Positions 8,383-16,522 of a stretch of 64,000 nt of DNA are shown here, piece by piece; the stretch's first letter is position 1; the number at the start of each line of letters is the position of its first letter. The translations under genes and the position numbers were made by a program. The DNA comes from Chlorobiota bacterium (GTDB lineage Bacteria > Bacteroidota > Ignavibacteria > OLB7). Under the pieces are notes generated by a model that had not been told where the DNA came from, ran no database searches, and saw nothing but the letters and a program-made list of their open reading frames with translations. Where the stretch lies: the NCBI GenBank assembly GCA_028287785.1, contig JAQBOZ010000003.1, forward strand, positions 17,648 to 81,647, written 5' to 3'.

Positions 8383-10092
8383 CTACAGCCTTCTCGCCAC
8401 GATCACCGTTGCCTGAGCCGCGAACAGCCCGGCCCCGCCATCATCATACGCCTCGATCCTGACGATGTAAATCCCAGGGTCGAGCGGCCGGCCGATATCA
8501 TCACGGCCATCCCAGATCAACTCGCCGGAAACCGCCGCCAGCTCGTTGTTGGCGATCCGCCGAACCGGGCGACCGTAGCGGTCATACGCGGTGGCGACGA
8601 TGCGCGCGTCGGAGGATGGGAGGCTGTAGCTGATCCTGGTGAAATCCTGGAAGCCGTCGCCATCAGGGGAGACCGTCGGCGGCTCGGCCGTGAGCGTTGC
8701 GTCCGTCACGACGGGGGCGATTTCCAGGGCGTTGCGGGCGCCGGGCGTTCCTCCAAGCGGCGCGGGGGAGCTGGACCAGTTGCGGGAATCGTTGGAAGGC
8801 CCGGCCATTGAAATCCGTTCCAGCGCGATCCCCTTTGTATCGCCGATCTCCCGCCGGTGCCAGCCTGCCTCATAATGGACGCTGTCCACCGTGATCCCGG
8901 CGGCATTGCGGAGCACCAGATCATCGCCATCGGAGTTGAGGGAGAAGCCTGATACGCCCACGATAACCACGTTGGCGGAATCGCGGAGGAAGGGGAAACG
9001 TGCGTAGATGCCGCTGTCGCTGGCGAACAGGGCGCAGGCACCGGCAACGATCGGCGGGGCGGTGATGGCGATGGTCCCCTTTGTCCCGCTGCTCCCGTCG
9101 TGGATGGTCCATCCGGCAATCGAGAGCGGCCCGGCGTTCAGGTTCCGCACCTCGATATACTCCGCGCCGGACGCTCCGCCGACCGGCAGCGGATCGAACA
9201 TGATCTCGCTGATAGCGCCGCCGACTCCATCTGACGCGGCGGGACGGATAAGGACAAGGGCGGTATCGTTATACGGACGCTCATCTCCCGGCATCGCGAG
9301 CATCAGCAGCCCGCGCTCCCCGGCAACCGTCAGGGGTCGGGGCCAGGAGATGGCGATATCGACGCTGCCGCCGGGCTGAAGTACCCCGATGGCCCTCCTT
9401 TGGATTTCCTCCCGCGCGCCGCCGGCTCCATCGCCGCCCGCGTCGTTGAAGAGGATCGCTTCCGCGGCGACCGATGGCATGGTGCCAGTATTCCGCACGA
9501 CGGCGGTGACGGTGGAACCATCGGGGATGAAGCGGAGGGAATCGATGGAGATGTCGAGGCCGGGAGGGGCCAGGGAATTGCGCTCGCCGGGGGTTGCGCC
9601 GGCCGGGGCAACGGAGCTTCCCCATGATGCCGCCATACCCGCGGGATCGCTTTCGCGTCGCCGCTCCAGCGACCGGCCGCGGGCTCCTCCCCACGATGAA
9701 TCGAAGAGGACGGAATCGATGGCGACGCCCGCGCCATCGCGAAGCGCAACCAGATCGCCGGAGTTGTTGAGGCTGGGAATCGAAGCCTGAAGAAGCGGTG
9801 ATGATATCGAGCGGACGGACCGGAGCTTTGCGCTATCCCTTGCGATGACGACGTAGCCGTACGCCTGAATCGAGCCGGCGGCGATCTGCCCCTTTGCCCC
9901 CGACGCGTCGATAATGCTCCAGCCGCTCAGGTCGACGGCGACCGGCTCGGGGTTGTAGAGCTCCACCCATTCCGGCTCCGGCGAGGCCGGCGTATACATG
10001 ATTTCATTGATGATCGGCGCCGCGATAAGAACCTGGCCGCTCATGAGGATCATGGTGAGAATAAAGAGGGAAGTAATCAATCGGTTCATCAT
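8383..10092 (-). CDS. Secreted protein with two lamin-tail domains and a FlgD-like C-terminus
   Basis: The 569-residue protein has a signal peptide (about residues 1-24). Two lamin-tail domains follow (about 25-165 and 290-440), recognisable from PIINEIMYTP...EWVELYNP and AISEIMFDPLP...EYIEVRNL. A CARDB-like Ig segment lies between them (about 178-285). The C-terminus (about 470-569) starts with PPTVSPDGDGFQDFTRISY and ends in the GRPLDPGIYIVRIEAYDDGG strand pattern of FlgD-like / gliding-motility-type domains that often end cell-surface proteins in this group. Extracellular; the ligand or substrate is unknown. Lamin-tail domains occur with secreted nucleases and surface proteins, but no nuclease is fused here. 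Confidence 0.82.
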   Translation of the reverse strand: MMNRLITSLFILTMILMSGQVLIAAPIINEIMYTPASPEPEWVELYNPEPVAVDLSGWSIIDASGAKGQIAAGSIQAYGYVVIARDSAKLRSVRSISSPLLQASIPSLNNSGDLVALRDGAGVAIDSVLFDSSWGGARGRSLERRRESDPAGMAASWGSSVAPAGATPGERNSLAPPGLDISIDSLRFIPDGSTVTAVVRNTGTMPSVAAEAILFNDAGGDGAGGAREEIQRRAIGVLQPGGSVDIAISWPRPLTVAGERGLLMLAMPGDERPYNDTALVLIRPAASDGVGGAISEIMFDPLPVGGASGAEYIEVRNLNAGPLSIAGWTIHDGSSGTKGTIAITAPPIVAGACALFASDSGIYARFPFLRDSANVVIVGVSGFSLNSDGDDLVLRNAAGITVDSVHYEAGWHRREIGDTKGIALERISMAGPSNDSRNWSSSPAPLGGTPGARNALEIAPVVTDATLTAEPPTVSPDGDGFQDFTRISYSLPSSDARIVATAYDRYGRPVRRIANNELAAVSGELIWDGRDDIGRPLDPGIYIVRIEAYDDGGAGLFAAQATVIVARRL

Positions 10093-10230
10093 AACTTTCC
10101 GATGTGGTGAAATGGAAACAGTGAATTATGCGAGGCATGGCATTCCTGGTGCGGTAGTGAATGTGATAGTGAAAACGTCTCTCCGGGAGGCGGGCAACAT
10201 ACAGATCTCAATGACTAATCATAGGGCATT

Positions 10231-10944
10231 ATGAGTCTCCGTGGAACAGTGGCTCTTGTGACGGGGGCAAGCTCCGGGATTGGTGCGGCGGTGGCGCGCA
10301 CGCTGGCGGCGGAGGGGGCAACGGTCGCGCTGGCATCGCGCAACGAGGCGAAGCTGCGGCAGGTGGCGGAGACGCTGCCGGACCGTTCCAGAACGTTGAT
10401 CATCCCGACCGATGTGGGGGATGAAGAGGAGGTGCGGGGGATGGTGGAGCGGACGATAAAGGGATTCGGGAAGATCGACGTGCTTGTCAACAACGCCGGC
10501 TTCGGCGTCTTCGGGTCGATCGTCGATCTTACGTCGGAGGAGTTCGACCGCGTGTTGAGGGTGAACCTCCGCGGCACATTTCTCTGCATGAAGTACGCGC
10601 TTCCCGGCATGTACGAGCGGAACCGGGGGACGGTGATCAATATCAGCTCGCTTGCGGGGAAGCATGGGTTTGCCGGAGGGGCCGCCTATTGTTCCAGCAA
10701 GTTCGGGGTGATGGGCCTTGCCGAGTGCGCGTTCAACGAGGCGCGGTCGCACAACGTCAGGATGGTCACAATCTGCCCGGGCTCCGTTGATACGATGTTC
10801 TTCGACGAGGCGAACACGACATCGCCGAATCGCGACAAGATCCTGCAACCGGAGGATGTCGCCGCCACGGTCCTGCTGGCGCTGACGCTCCCGGAGCGGG
10901 CGCTGGTGCGGGAGCTGGATATCCGCCCCACCAACCCGCGATAG
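10231..10944 (+). CDS. Short-chain dehydrogenase/reductase (SDR)
   Basis: A 237-residue classical SDR. It has the NAD(P)-binding TGASSGIG (residues 11-18), NNAG (87-90), a catalytic Ser at 139/140 (INISS) and the active-site Tyr153-x-x-x-Lys157 (YCSSK). The basic residue in SRNEAK after the second strand suggests NADP preference. The substrate cannot be assigned. Closest in style to the FabG-like/3-oxoacyl or sepiapterin-type SDRs. The NHL-repeat gene follows after 37 bp on the same strand. Confidence 0.88.
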   Translation: MSLRGTVALVTGASSGIGAAVARTLAAEGATVALASRNEAKLRQVAETLPDRSRTLIIPTDVGDEEEVRGMVERTIKGFGKIDVLVNNAGFGVFGSIVDLTSEEFDRVLRVNLRGTFLCMKYALPGMYERNRGTVINISSLAGKHGFAGGAAYCSSKFGVMGLAECAFNEARSHNVRMVTICPGSVDTMFFDEANTTSPNRDKILQPEDVAATVLLALTLPERALVRELDIRPTNPR

Positions 10945-10981
10945 CGGTCCGCCCCGCGAACGCACAAACTCCCCGAACGCA

Positions 10982-11782
10982 ATGATGATTCCGCTGCTGA
11001 TCTTCCTTCTGAGCCTGGGCCGTTTCGCCGGCGCCTCCGATATCGACTATGATATCCAGGGAAACCTCTACGTGGCCGACCGGCTTGGAAACGCCATCGT
11101 GAAATATTCTCCGGCCGGGGATTCCATCCGGGCGGTGAGCGGCTTCGGCTCCGGCAATGAGCAGTTCGACACGCCGGTGGCGCTCTGCGCGCGGCGGGGG
11201 AACGATATCTACGTGGCCGATTACAACAACCATCGCATCCAGCGCTTCAACAGGACGCTCGATTATATCACCACGATCTACACGCGTGATAATCAGGACG
11301 AGCGGAAGCGATTCGGCTACCCGCGCGATATCGCGATATCGCGGCAGGGGGATCTGCTGGTGGTGGATGGGGAGAACCGGAGGATCGTCAGGATCAACGC
11401 CTCGGGGCAGGGGGTGGGGGCATTCGGGGATATCAACGCCGGCGCCGGAAGGCTGCTGGATCCGTCGAGCATCGAGGTGGATGACGAGGATAATATCTAT
11501 GTGCTGGATCGTGGGCGGATCGTGGAGTTCGATCCGTTCGGGAGCTTTATGCGGGAGATACCGCACCGCCCCGCCAGCAGGGATATCGCCATCTCGATCG
11601 ACCGCGACACGCTGACGGTCATCGATTCGGTGGAGGCCGATCTGTACGATCTGAAGACGCTCAGCTTCGCGGGGATCTACAGGCTGGCCGCCCCCGCCGC
11701 CGTGCTCCGCCTGACCGGCGGGAGGATGGTGGCGGTGGAGGGGAGAAGGGTTGCGATCTACGCGAAGGGGGATGGACGGTAG
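10982..11782 (+). CDS. Secreted NHL-repeat beta-propeller protein
   Basis: The 266-residue protein starts with a short signal peptide (about residues 1-18). It then consists of NHL-type propeller blades: DIQGNLYVADRLGNAIVKYSP, GNDIYVADYNNHRIQRFN, QGDLLVVDGENRRIVRINA and DEDNIYVLDRGRIVEFD. NHL propellers mediate protein or ligand binding; a specific role is not evident. Two ATG codons stand in tandem (10982 and 10985) and either may start. It follows the SDR gene closely, and copy 3 of the two-hairpin repeat begins 3 bp after the stop. Confidence 0.82.
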   Translation: MMIPLLIFLLSLGRFAGASDIDYDIQGNLYVADRLGNAIVKYSPAGDSIRAVSGFGSGNEQFDTPVALCARRGNDIYVADYNNHRIQRFNRTLDYITTIYTRDNQDERKRFGYPRDIAISRQGDLLVVDGENRRIVRINASGQGVGAFGDINAGAGRLLDPSSIEVDDEDNIYVLDRGRIVEFDPFGSFMREIPHRPASRDIAISIDRDTLTVIDSVEADLYDLKTLSFAGIYRLAAPAAVLRLTGGRMVAVEGRRVAIYAKGDGR

Positions 11783-11784
11783 AG

Positions 11785-11835
11785 GTGCGCGGGGCGATGC
11801 CCCGCGCACCAGGGATTGCGCCCTCCGGGGCTTGG
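11785..11835 (+). repeat. Two-hairpin intergenic repeat, copy 3
   Basis: Hairpin GTGCGCGGGGC-GAT-GCCCCGCGCAC, spacer CAGGGATTGC, then GCCCTCCGGGGC and TTG. It starts 3 bp past the NHL gene stop, where it may double as a transcription end. Confidence 0.8.
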
Positions 11836-11905
11836 GGGTCCGCAACACTCGCAGATGATGGACTTCAACAGTCTGTCTCAAGCGATCCAGAATCCGACAG
11901 GCGTT

Positions 11906-12775
11906 CTAGTTCTTTATCTCTCCGGTGATCATATCCATGACGTAGGAGCTGGTCCCGTACTTGATAAGCGCGGTGTTGTCCGCCCTGAAAAAGATCTCCC
12001 CGTGGTAGGCGGAACCATCCGCCTTCTCGATGACGAACCCATCGGGCGCTTTTACACTGTACAGATCGAAGACGGAGACATTGGTTCGATCGCTGTTCGG
12101 CTCCGGGCTGACAAGCACGCCGGTCGCCGAATCTATCTGGACAAAGCGAAACTGAATGTGCAATGTCCGCTGATATGTTTTCCCGGATGCCTTCAGCGTC
12201 TCGGAACCGCTTCGCGAGAAATTGCACACGCCCGTCAGGTATCGCCCCGTTCCCGAAAGATGAATATCCCACGGCCCGTAATCGCCGGAGGAGCTCTGCG
12301 TATAGCCGCTGTCCTCGACGTGCGATGTGGGGTTATCGCGCGTCCCCCGCATCCTGAACCCGTAAAGGATACAGTCGGTCTTGGGGTTCCAGGTCTCGGT
12401 GCTACTGAAACAGCCGTAGAGATAATCGTAATCGAAGGAATAGCTGTAGGTGTAGGTTCCGCCGTTGATCGTCTGCGACGCGGCATGAACAACCGGCTGG
12501 ATATGCCCGTCCGCCTTCCGCTCCTTCGTAAGCTCCTCCCCTCTGGCGATCCTGACAAGGTCGAGAAACTGATTGCGAAGCCCCCCCTGCGCGCCGCCGA
12601 GAGCGTTGGCGGCCATCGCTGCGAGATCGCCATCAGAGATCGTATGCGGATCGGGGGCTACGGGATCATGCTTGCACGCGGAGAATATGATCGTCAGGCC
12701 GGCGACCATCGCGACCGCTGTCATTCCGAATAGTCCGGATCGCCTATGGATGCTGCGGCTGGATCTGTTCTTCAT
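11906..12775 (-). CDS. Lipoprotein, paralogue of the next gene upstream
   Basis: The 289-residue protein has a type II signal peptide with a lipobox ending at Cys34 (IIFSAC). It shares its whole plan with the protein at 12981-13877: an N-terminal helical segment (SDGDLAAMAANALGGAQGGLR), a YSYSFDYDYLY block, a conserved TDCILYGFRMRGT motif, a GPWDIHLSG segment and a C-terminal GEIFFRADNTALIKYG. No known domain is recognised. The start is supported by GGAG six bases upstream. The two genes lie in tandem about 200 bp apart and probably arose by duplication. Confidence 0.78.
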   Translation of the reverse strand: MKNRSSRSIHRRSGLFGMTAVAMVAGLTIIFSACKHDPVAPDPHTISDGDLAAMAANALGGAQGGLRNQFLDLVRIARGEELTKERKADGHIQPVVHAASQTINGGTYTYSYSFDYDYLYGCFSSTETWNPKTDCILYGFRMRGTRDNPTSHVEDSGYTQSSSGDYGPWDIHLSGTGRYLTGVCNFSRSGSETLKASGKTYQRTLHIQFRFVQIDSATGVLVSPEPNSDRTNVSVFDLYSVKAPDGFVIEKADGSAYHGEIFFRADNTALIKYGTSSYVMDMITGEIKN

Positions 12776-12926
12776 CGGGGACTCCGTGGAAATGAAATGA
12801 GAGGTTCCGTTCAGATGATCTCATGGAGCACTCCACGATCGATGCCGGCGGTCAGGGAGGTGCGATACGCTGGGAAGATAAGCCGCGATTCGATGGGGGC
12901 CGAGGCAAAACCGACCCATATGACAA

Positions 12927-12956
12927 GGGCCCGATCGATATTCGCGATACGGGCCC
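12927..12956 (-). terminator. Possible terminator between the lipoprotein paralogues
   Basis: GGGCCCG (12927-12933) pairs with CGGGCCC (12950-12956) around a partly paired loop. On the minus strand the tail is only TTGTCAT, so termination would be weak. Confidence 0.4.
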
Positions 12957-12980
12957 TGCCGGTGCTGCCGCGCCACACGT

Positions 12981-13877
12981 CTACTTCTTCAGCTCACCTT
13001 TCTTCATATCGATCAGATAGGCTTTCACCCCCATCTTGATGGTGGCCGTATTGTCGCTGTTGAAGAAGATCGTTCCCGTGTAGGTCTTCGGGTCCTTGTT
13101 GGCGTCGAGGATTTCCACGCCGGCGGAATCCCGCAGGCCGGTCAGATCGAACGACGAGATCTGCGTAAGATCGGTGGTGACCCGGCTGGTGAGGACCGCG
13201 GTCTTTGGGTTCATCTCCATAAAGCGAAGGGTAAGGAGGAGCGACCGTTTGAACGTTTTCCCGGAGCCCTTCAACGTTTCGGTGCCGGTGCGGGAGAACT
13301 TGGCGACATGGAGGGAATAGCTGCCGACGCTGTCGACGACATCCCTCAGACCAACGTCCCACTGGCCGTAACCGCCGGCCGGGGAAACCGTGAAGCCGCT
13401 GTCGTTGCAGGAGGATGTCGGCGTGGTATGCGTCCCCCTGGTCTTGAACCCGTACAGGACGCAATCGATGGTGCTGTCGAGCACATCGGTCCGGTTGAAG
13501 CAGGCGTTTTTGGCGTAGAGGTAATCGTAATCGATTCCGTAGCTGTAGGCATACTGGCCGCCATCGAGAGTCTGGGAGCCGGAACGGGTAACGGGCTTCA
13601 GACGGAGAATCTGGTTGCCGTCATCTCCCTTCCTGGCACGGCTGAGCGTATCCCCCTTGGCAACCTTCACGAAATCGAGCACTTGCGTGCGGATGCCGCC
13701 GCTTGCCTCACCGAGCGCATTCGCCACCATCAGGATCACATCATCATCCGACGGGTAGTTGGAGCCAACCGTCGATTGCGGATTGCTCCCCGAATCCCCA
13801 CAGCTCGATACGAACACCGCAGTGCTCAGGACAATGGCCGCAAGCACTGTTCCGAATTTTCCGTACCTGTCGTTCAT
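12981..13877 (-). CDS. Lipoprotein, paralogue of the gene at 11906
   Basis: From the ATG at 13877 the protein is 298 residues; an ATG at 13889 is an alternative but has no visible ribosome site. It has a lipobox (FVSSC) and the same ordered blocks as its neighbour: DDVILMVANALGEASGGIR, YAYSYGIDYDYLY, a Cys-containing DCVLYGFKTRGT motif, FSRTGTETLKGSGKTF and TGTIFFNSDNTATIKMG. The conserved cysteines near YDYLY and DC.LYGF could form a disulfide. Function unknown. The outer membrane is the likely location. Confidence 0.78.
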   Translation of the reverse strand: MNDRYGKFGTVLAAIVLSTAVFVSSCGDSGSNPQSTVGSNYPSDDDVILMVANALGEASGGIRTQVLDFVKVAKGDTLSRARKGDDGNQILRLKPVTRSGSQTLDGGQYAYSYGIDYDYLYAKNACFNRTDVLDSTIDCVLYGFKTRGTHTTPTSSCNDSGFTVSPAGGYGQWDVGLRDVVDSVGSYSLHVAKFSRTGTETLKGSGKTFKRSLLLTLRFMEMNPKTAVLTSRVTTDLTQISSFDLTGLRDSAGVEILDANKDPKTYTGTIFFNSDNTATIKMGVKAYLIDMKKGELKK

Positions 13878-14086
13878 TGCGAACCCCATGGGAAAGAGTT
13901 AAGAGAAGATATTCTGTGAGAATAGAGGAAGTATACTACTCTTGATGCAGATAGACAATTCAACCGGGCCAACGTAACCGGACGCCCATCGCAATGGGGA
14001 GCGGCGTTCCCGTACAAGGAAAAGGGGAGCCCGTCCCCGAGCCCCCCCTTTCCCTTATGTGCTGATGTGCCGCCGCGCTGTCAGCC

Positions 14087-14491
14087 CTACGCTCCGGGGC
14101 TCTTGACCGGATGCTTCCGCTCCTGCGGGTCATGCTTCTGGTGATGGATTGCCTTGCTCTCCTTGTTCAGATCCTTCTGCAGATCCACCCGCTCCTTCGG
14201 CGTCACCTTCCCGTCCGCTCTGTCCTTGATCTCCTCGGCCCTGATCTTCCCCTCTCCCTTCTCAAGCTGCGTTGCCTCCTTGTTGGTCAGCTCGCCGCTC
14301 TGCACCCCCTCCTTGATCCGCTTCTGCTGGTTCCGCTGCCGGCCGTTGATCGTCCGTGCCTTCTTCGCCGTCGAGTCCTGCGCGGACATGATGACCGTTC
14401 CGCTCGATGGGACTTCGGCGCTGAGGTTTGAATGGGAGATGGCGAGGATGGATGCTCCCAGGATAATTGCCGCGCACAATGATGTTTTCAT
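14087..14491 (-). CDS. Small basic periplasmic protein with RQ..Q..RI..G repeats
   Basis: The 134-residue protein begins at ATG 14491, with AGGG about nine bases upstream. It has a cleavable signal peptide (about residues 1-24). The mature part is highly charged and helical: INGRQRNQQKRIKEGVQSGE, LTNKEATQLEKGEGKI and DGKVTPKERVDLQKDLNKES. The last block has a loop like a degenerate EF-hand (ADGKVTPKE). Similar small exported proteins are widespread, with no established function. It ends in a His/Lys-rich tail. It stands alone. Confidence 0.75.
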   Translation of the reverse strand: MKTSLCAAIILGASILAISHSNLSAEVPSSGTVIMSAQDSTAKKARTINGRQRNQQKRIKEGVQSGELTNKEATQLEKGEGKIRAEEIKDRADGKVTPKERVDLQKDLNKESKAIHHQKHDPQERKHPVKSPGA

Positions 14492-14860
14492 GATATCACC
14501 CTTAATTGATTTATTATCGTTTGAGTTTCCGTGTTCAACGCTGGCGCCTGTTGTTGCCTGAATTAGAGCACAACGAATATTGATGGTTCCCGGAATTATT
14601 GCCGTCACGAATATTTTTTTCAGGATTTTACCGACATGATATAATGATGATATTTATGAGCGCCCATCGCTGGAATTCAAGAAAAATCGAGTCTTCGCGA
14701 CGGAAAAATCTCAACAAATCCAATTCATCCAATGATTTCACGATAAGTATTTTCACGGGCTCGACAAGGACCGCATATCAAAGCGACGACGGATATTTAT
14801 GGCGATATGAAAAACCAGCACCGCCTTATCGATAAGGATTTATCCGCGATGGTTCCGCAT
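14492..14860. other. AT-rich intergenic stretch, no gene seen
   Basis: About 370 bp with AT content visibly above the flanks. Short open frames here have no family features or codon bias. It contains a small palindrome (CCTTATCGATAAGG near 14824-14837) and probably the promoter of the small periplasmic protein gene. Confidence 0.5.
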
Positions 14861-14893
14861 AAAAAAAGCTCGATGGAATAATTCCCATCGAGC
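14861..14893 (-). terminator. Rho-independent terminator for the DUF1501 gene
   Basis: GCTCGATGG (14868-14876) pairs with CCATCGAGC (14885-14893). On the minus strand the stem is followed by seven T (the A-run at 14861-14867). It lies 30 bp beyond the DUF1501 stop. Confidence 0.88.
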
Positions 14894-14922
14894 CTGAAGC
14901 GTACAACCGAAACGGATCGCGG

Positions 14923-16476
14923 CTACCGCGCCACGACCATCGTCTTTGCGCGCCGCGCGCCGGCGGCCGAGAGTTCATAGACATACGTCCCCGTTGGAAG
15001 CGCGCGGGTATCCAGATCGATCGCGGTTTCTCCGGCGGCCACATCCCTGGAGAGCACGGCACGTCCGTCGATATCGTAAAGCGTCAGGCGTGCGTTCATG
15101 CCGGAGATCATCCCCTGAATGGGGATGCGCGTTCCGCTGGCCGCCGGGTTCGGGAAGTTCTGCCCGAGTTGAACGCCCGCGATGGCTGTCGCGGAATCGA
15201 CGCCACCAATCGACGCCGTCTTGAAGATCGGGATCTGATTGAAGTGATGGGGGAGCGCCCTGGGCTGTATCAGCGACTCATCCGCGTTGAACCACTGCCC
15301 CAGCACCGAGGCATAGACCTGGCGGAAATCGTACTGCATCTTCAGATTTCCCGGCCCTTCCAGATCGGTCAGGTTGGGATCGGGACCGAACACCCCGCCG
15401 TTGACGCCGTTTCCGATAACGAAGAGCGGTGCCGCCGATCCGTGATCGGTGCCGCCACCGTTCGAGACAACCCTGCGACCGAACTCGCTGATCGTCATCG
15501 TGCTGACGCGATCGCCCAGGCCGAACGCCTCAAGATCGCGCTGGAAGGCGAGGACCGCGTCGGCAAGATCCTTGTGAAGCTGCTTCTGCCGGTTCACCTG
15601 GTCGGAGTGCGTGTCGTAGCCGCCCACGTTCACGATATACATCTGGGTCGCCAGCCCTCCGGCAATCAGCTTCGGAATGGCGCTGAGAACGGTCCCCAGG
15701 GCGTTTCCGGTCGGGTAGGTCACCTTGTTCAACGGCTGCTTCACAAGCGCGTTCACAATCGATGTGGTGAAGACATTCGCCTGCTTCGCGATGGAGCGGA
15801 CGTATGCCTCCTCGTCGCCCTCATGATTGGCCGGAAGCGGGTCCTTTTCCGAATCGTTCGGAAGGAAGCCGCTTGTCCCCACGGCGATCCCCATGTTGTT
15901 CTTCTCGCCGACGAGCGTTGTGCTCAGAAACGTTCCAAACTCGATGGCGAACGGATCGGCGGGAAGGACGGTCGGATAATCGGGATACTTCTCCTCCAGA
16001 TACTTGGCGTACCAGCCGGCGTTGTCATACACGGTGGCATCGGAGCCGGAGAGCCAGATATCGGTGGAGCGGAAGTGGGAGAGGTTCTGATTCGGGTATC
16101 CCACATTCTGCACGATCGCCATCTTCTTCTCCTTGTAGAGATCGAGAAGGGGGGCGAGCGAGGGATGAAGCCCCATCGACGAGGAGTCCGGGAGCTTCAG
16201 CACGTCGGCCTCGGGGATGGCGATATTATCCGCCGTCGACGTGCCGCGAAGGGTGTAGTAATCCGAGTGACCGTACGGCACCACGGTGTTCAATCCATCG
16301 TTGCCGCCGGCCAGCCTGATGATCACGAAGATGTGATCGTTGGTGGCCGAGGCAAGGCGCATGAACGGGGAGCCGGACGGGGACTTGGCAAATGCTCTGA
16401 GGCGCGGATAGCCCAGCGCGAACGGCAGGACAATCCCCGTGCTCGCGAGCCGCTGTAGGAACGTTCTACGTTTCAT
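14923..16476 (-). CDS. DUF1501 protein with type IX sorting tail (pair 1)
   Basis: From ATG 16476 the protein is 517 residues. It starts with a twin-arginine-like signal (MKRRTFLQRLASTG). The DUF1501 body has the family's conserved segments IIRLAGGNDGLNTVVPYG, LSHFRSTDIWLSG and SEFGRRVVSNGGGTDHG; the family is related in fold to sulfatases and alkaline phosphatases. The last 85 or so residues are a type IX secretion sorting domain (LGQNFPNPAAS... ending TMVVAR). The protein is therefore probably exported and surface-anchored. The DUF1800 gene precedes it by 46 bp. Joint function is unknown. Confidence 0.9.
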   Translation of the reverse strand: MKRRTFLQRLASTGIVLPFALGYPRLRAFAKSPSGSPFMRLASATNDHIFVIIRLAGGNDGLNTVVPYGHSDYYTLRGTSTADNIAIPEADVLKLPDSSSMGLHPSLAPLLDLYKEKKMAIVQNVGYPNQNLSHFRSTDIWLSGSDATVYDNAGWYAKYLEEKYPDYPTVLPADPFAIEFGTFLSTTLVGEKNNMGIAVGTSGFLPNDSEKDPLPANHEGDEEAYVRSIAKQANVFTTSIVNALVKQPLNKVTYPTGNALGTVLSAIPKLIAGGLATQMYIVNVGGYDTHSDQVNRQKQLHKDLADAVLAFQRDLEAFGLGDRVSTMTISEFGRRVVSNGGGTDHGSAAPLFVIGNGVNGGVFGPDPNLTDLEGPGNLKMQYDFRQVYASVLGQWFNADESLIQPRALPHHFNQIPIFKTASIGGVDSATAIAGVQLGQNFPNPAASGTRIPIQGMISGMNARLTLYDIDGRAVLSRDVAAGETAIDLDTRALPTGTYVYELSAAGARRAKTMVVAR

Positions 16477-16522
16477 AGTTCTATTCTCGTTGGCTTGTTT
16501 GCGTTTTAGATAACGGGGAGTG

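Noticed and set aside
14021..14060. GC-rich hairpin after the small basic periplasmic gene as a terminator
   Set aside because: Pairing of GGGGAGC with the C-run is imperfect and no T-run follows on the minus strand.
14599..14835. 78-codon plus-strand open frame in the AT-rich gap
   Set aside because: It has no ribosome site, no family features and crosses a palindrome near a terminator of the opposite strand.
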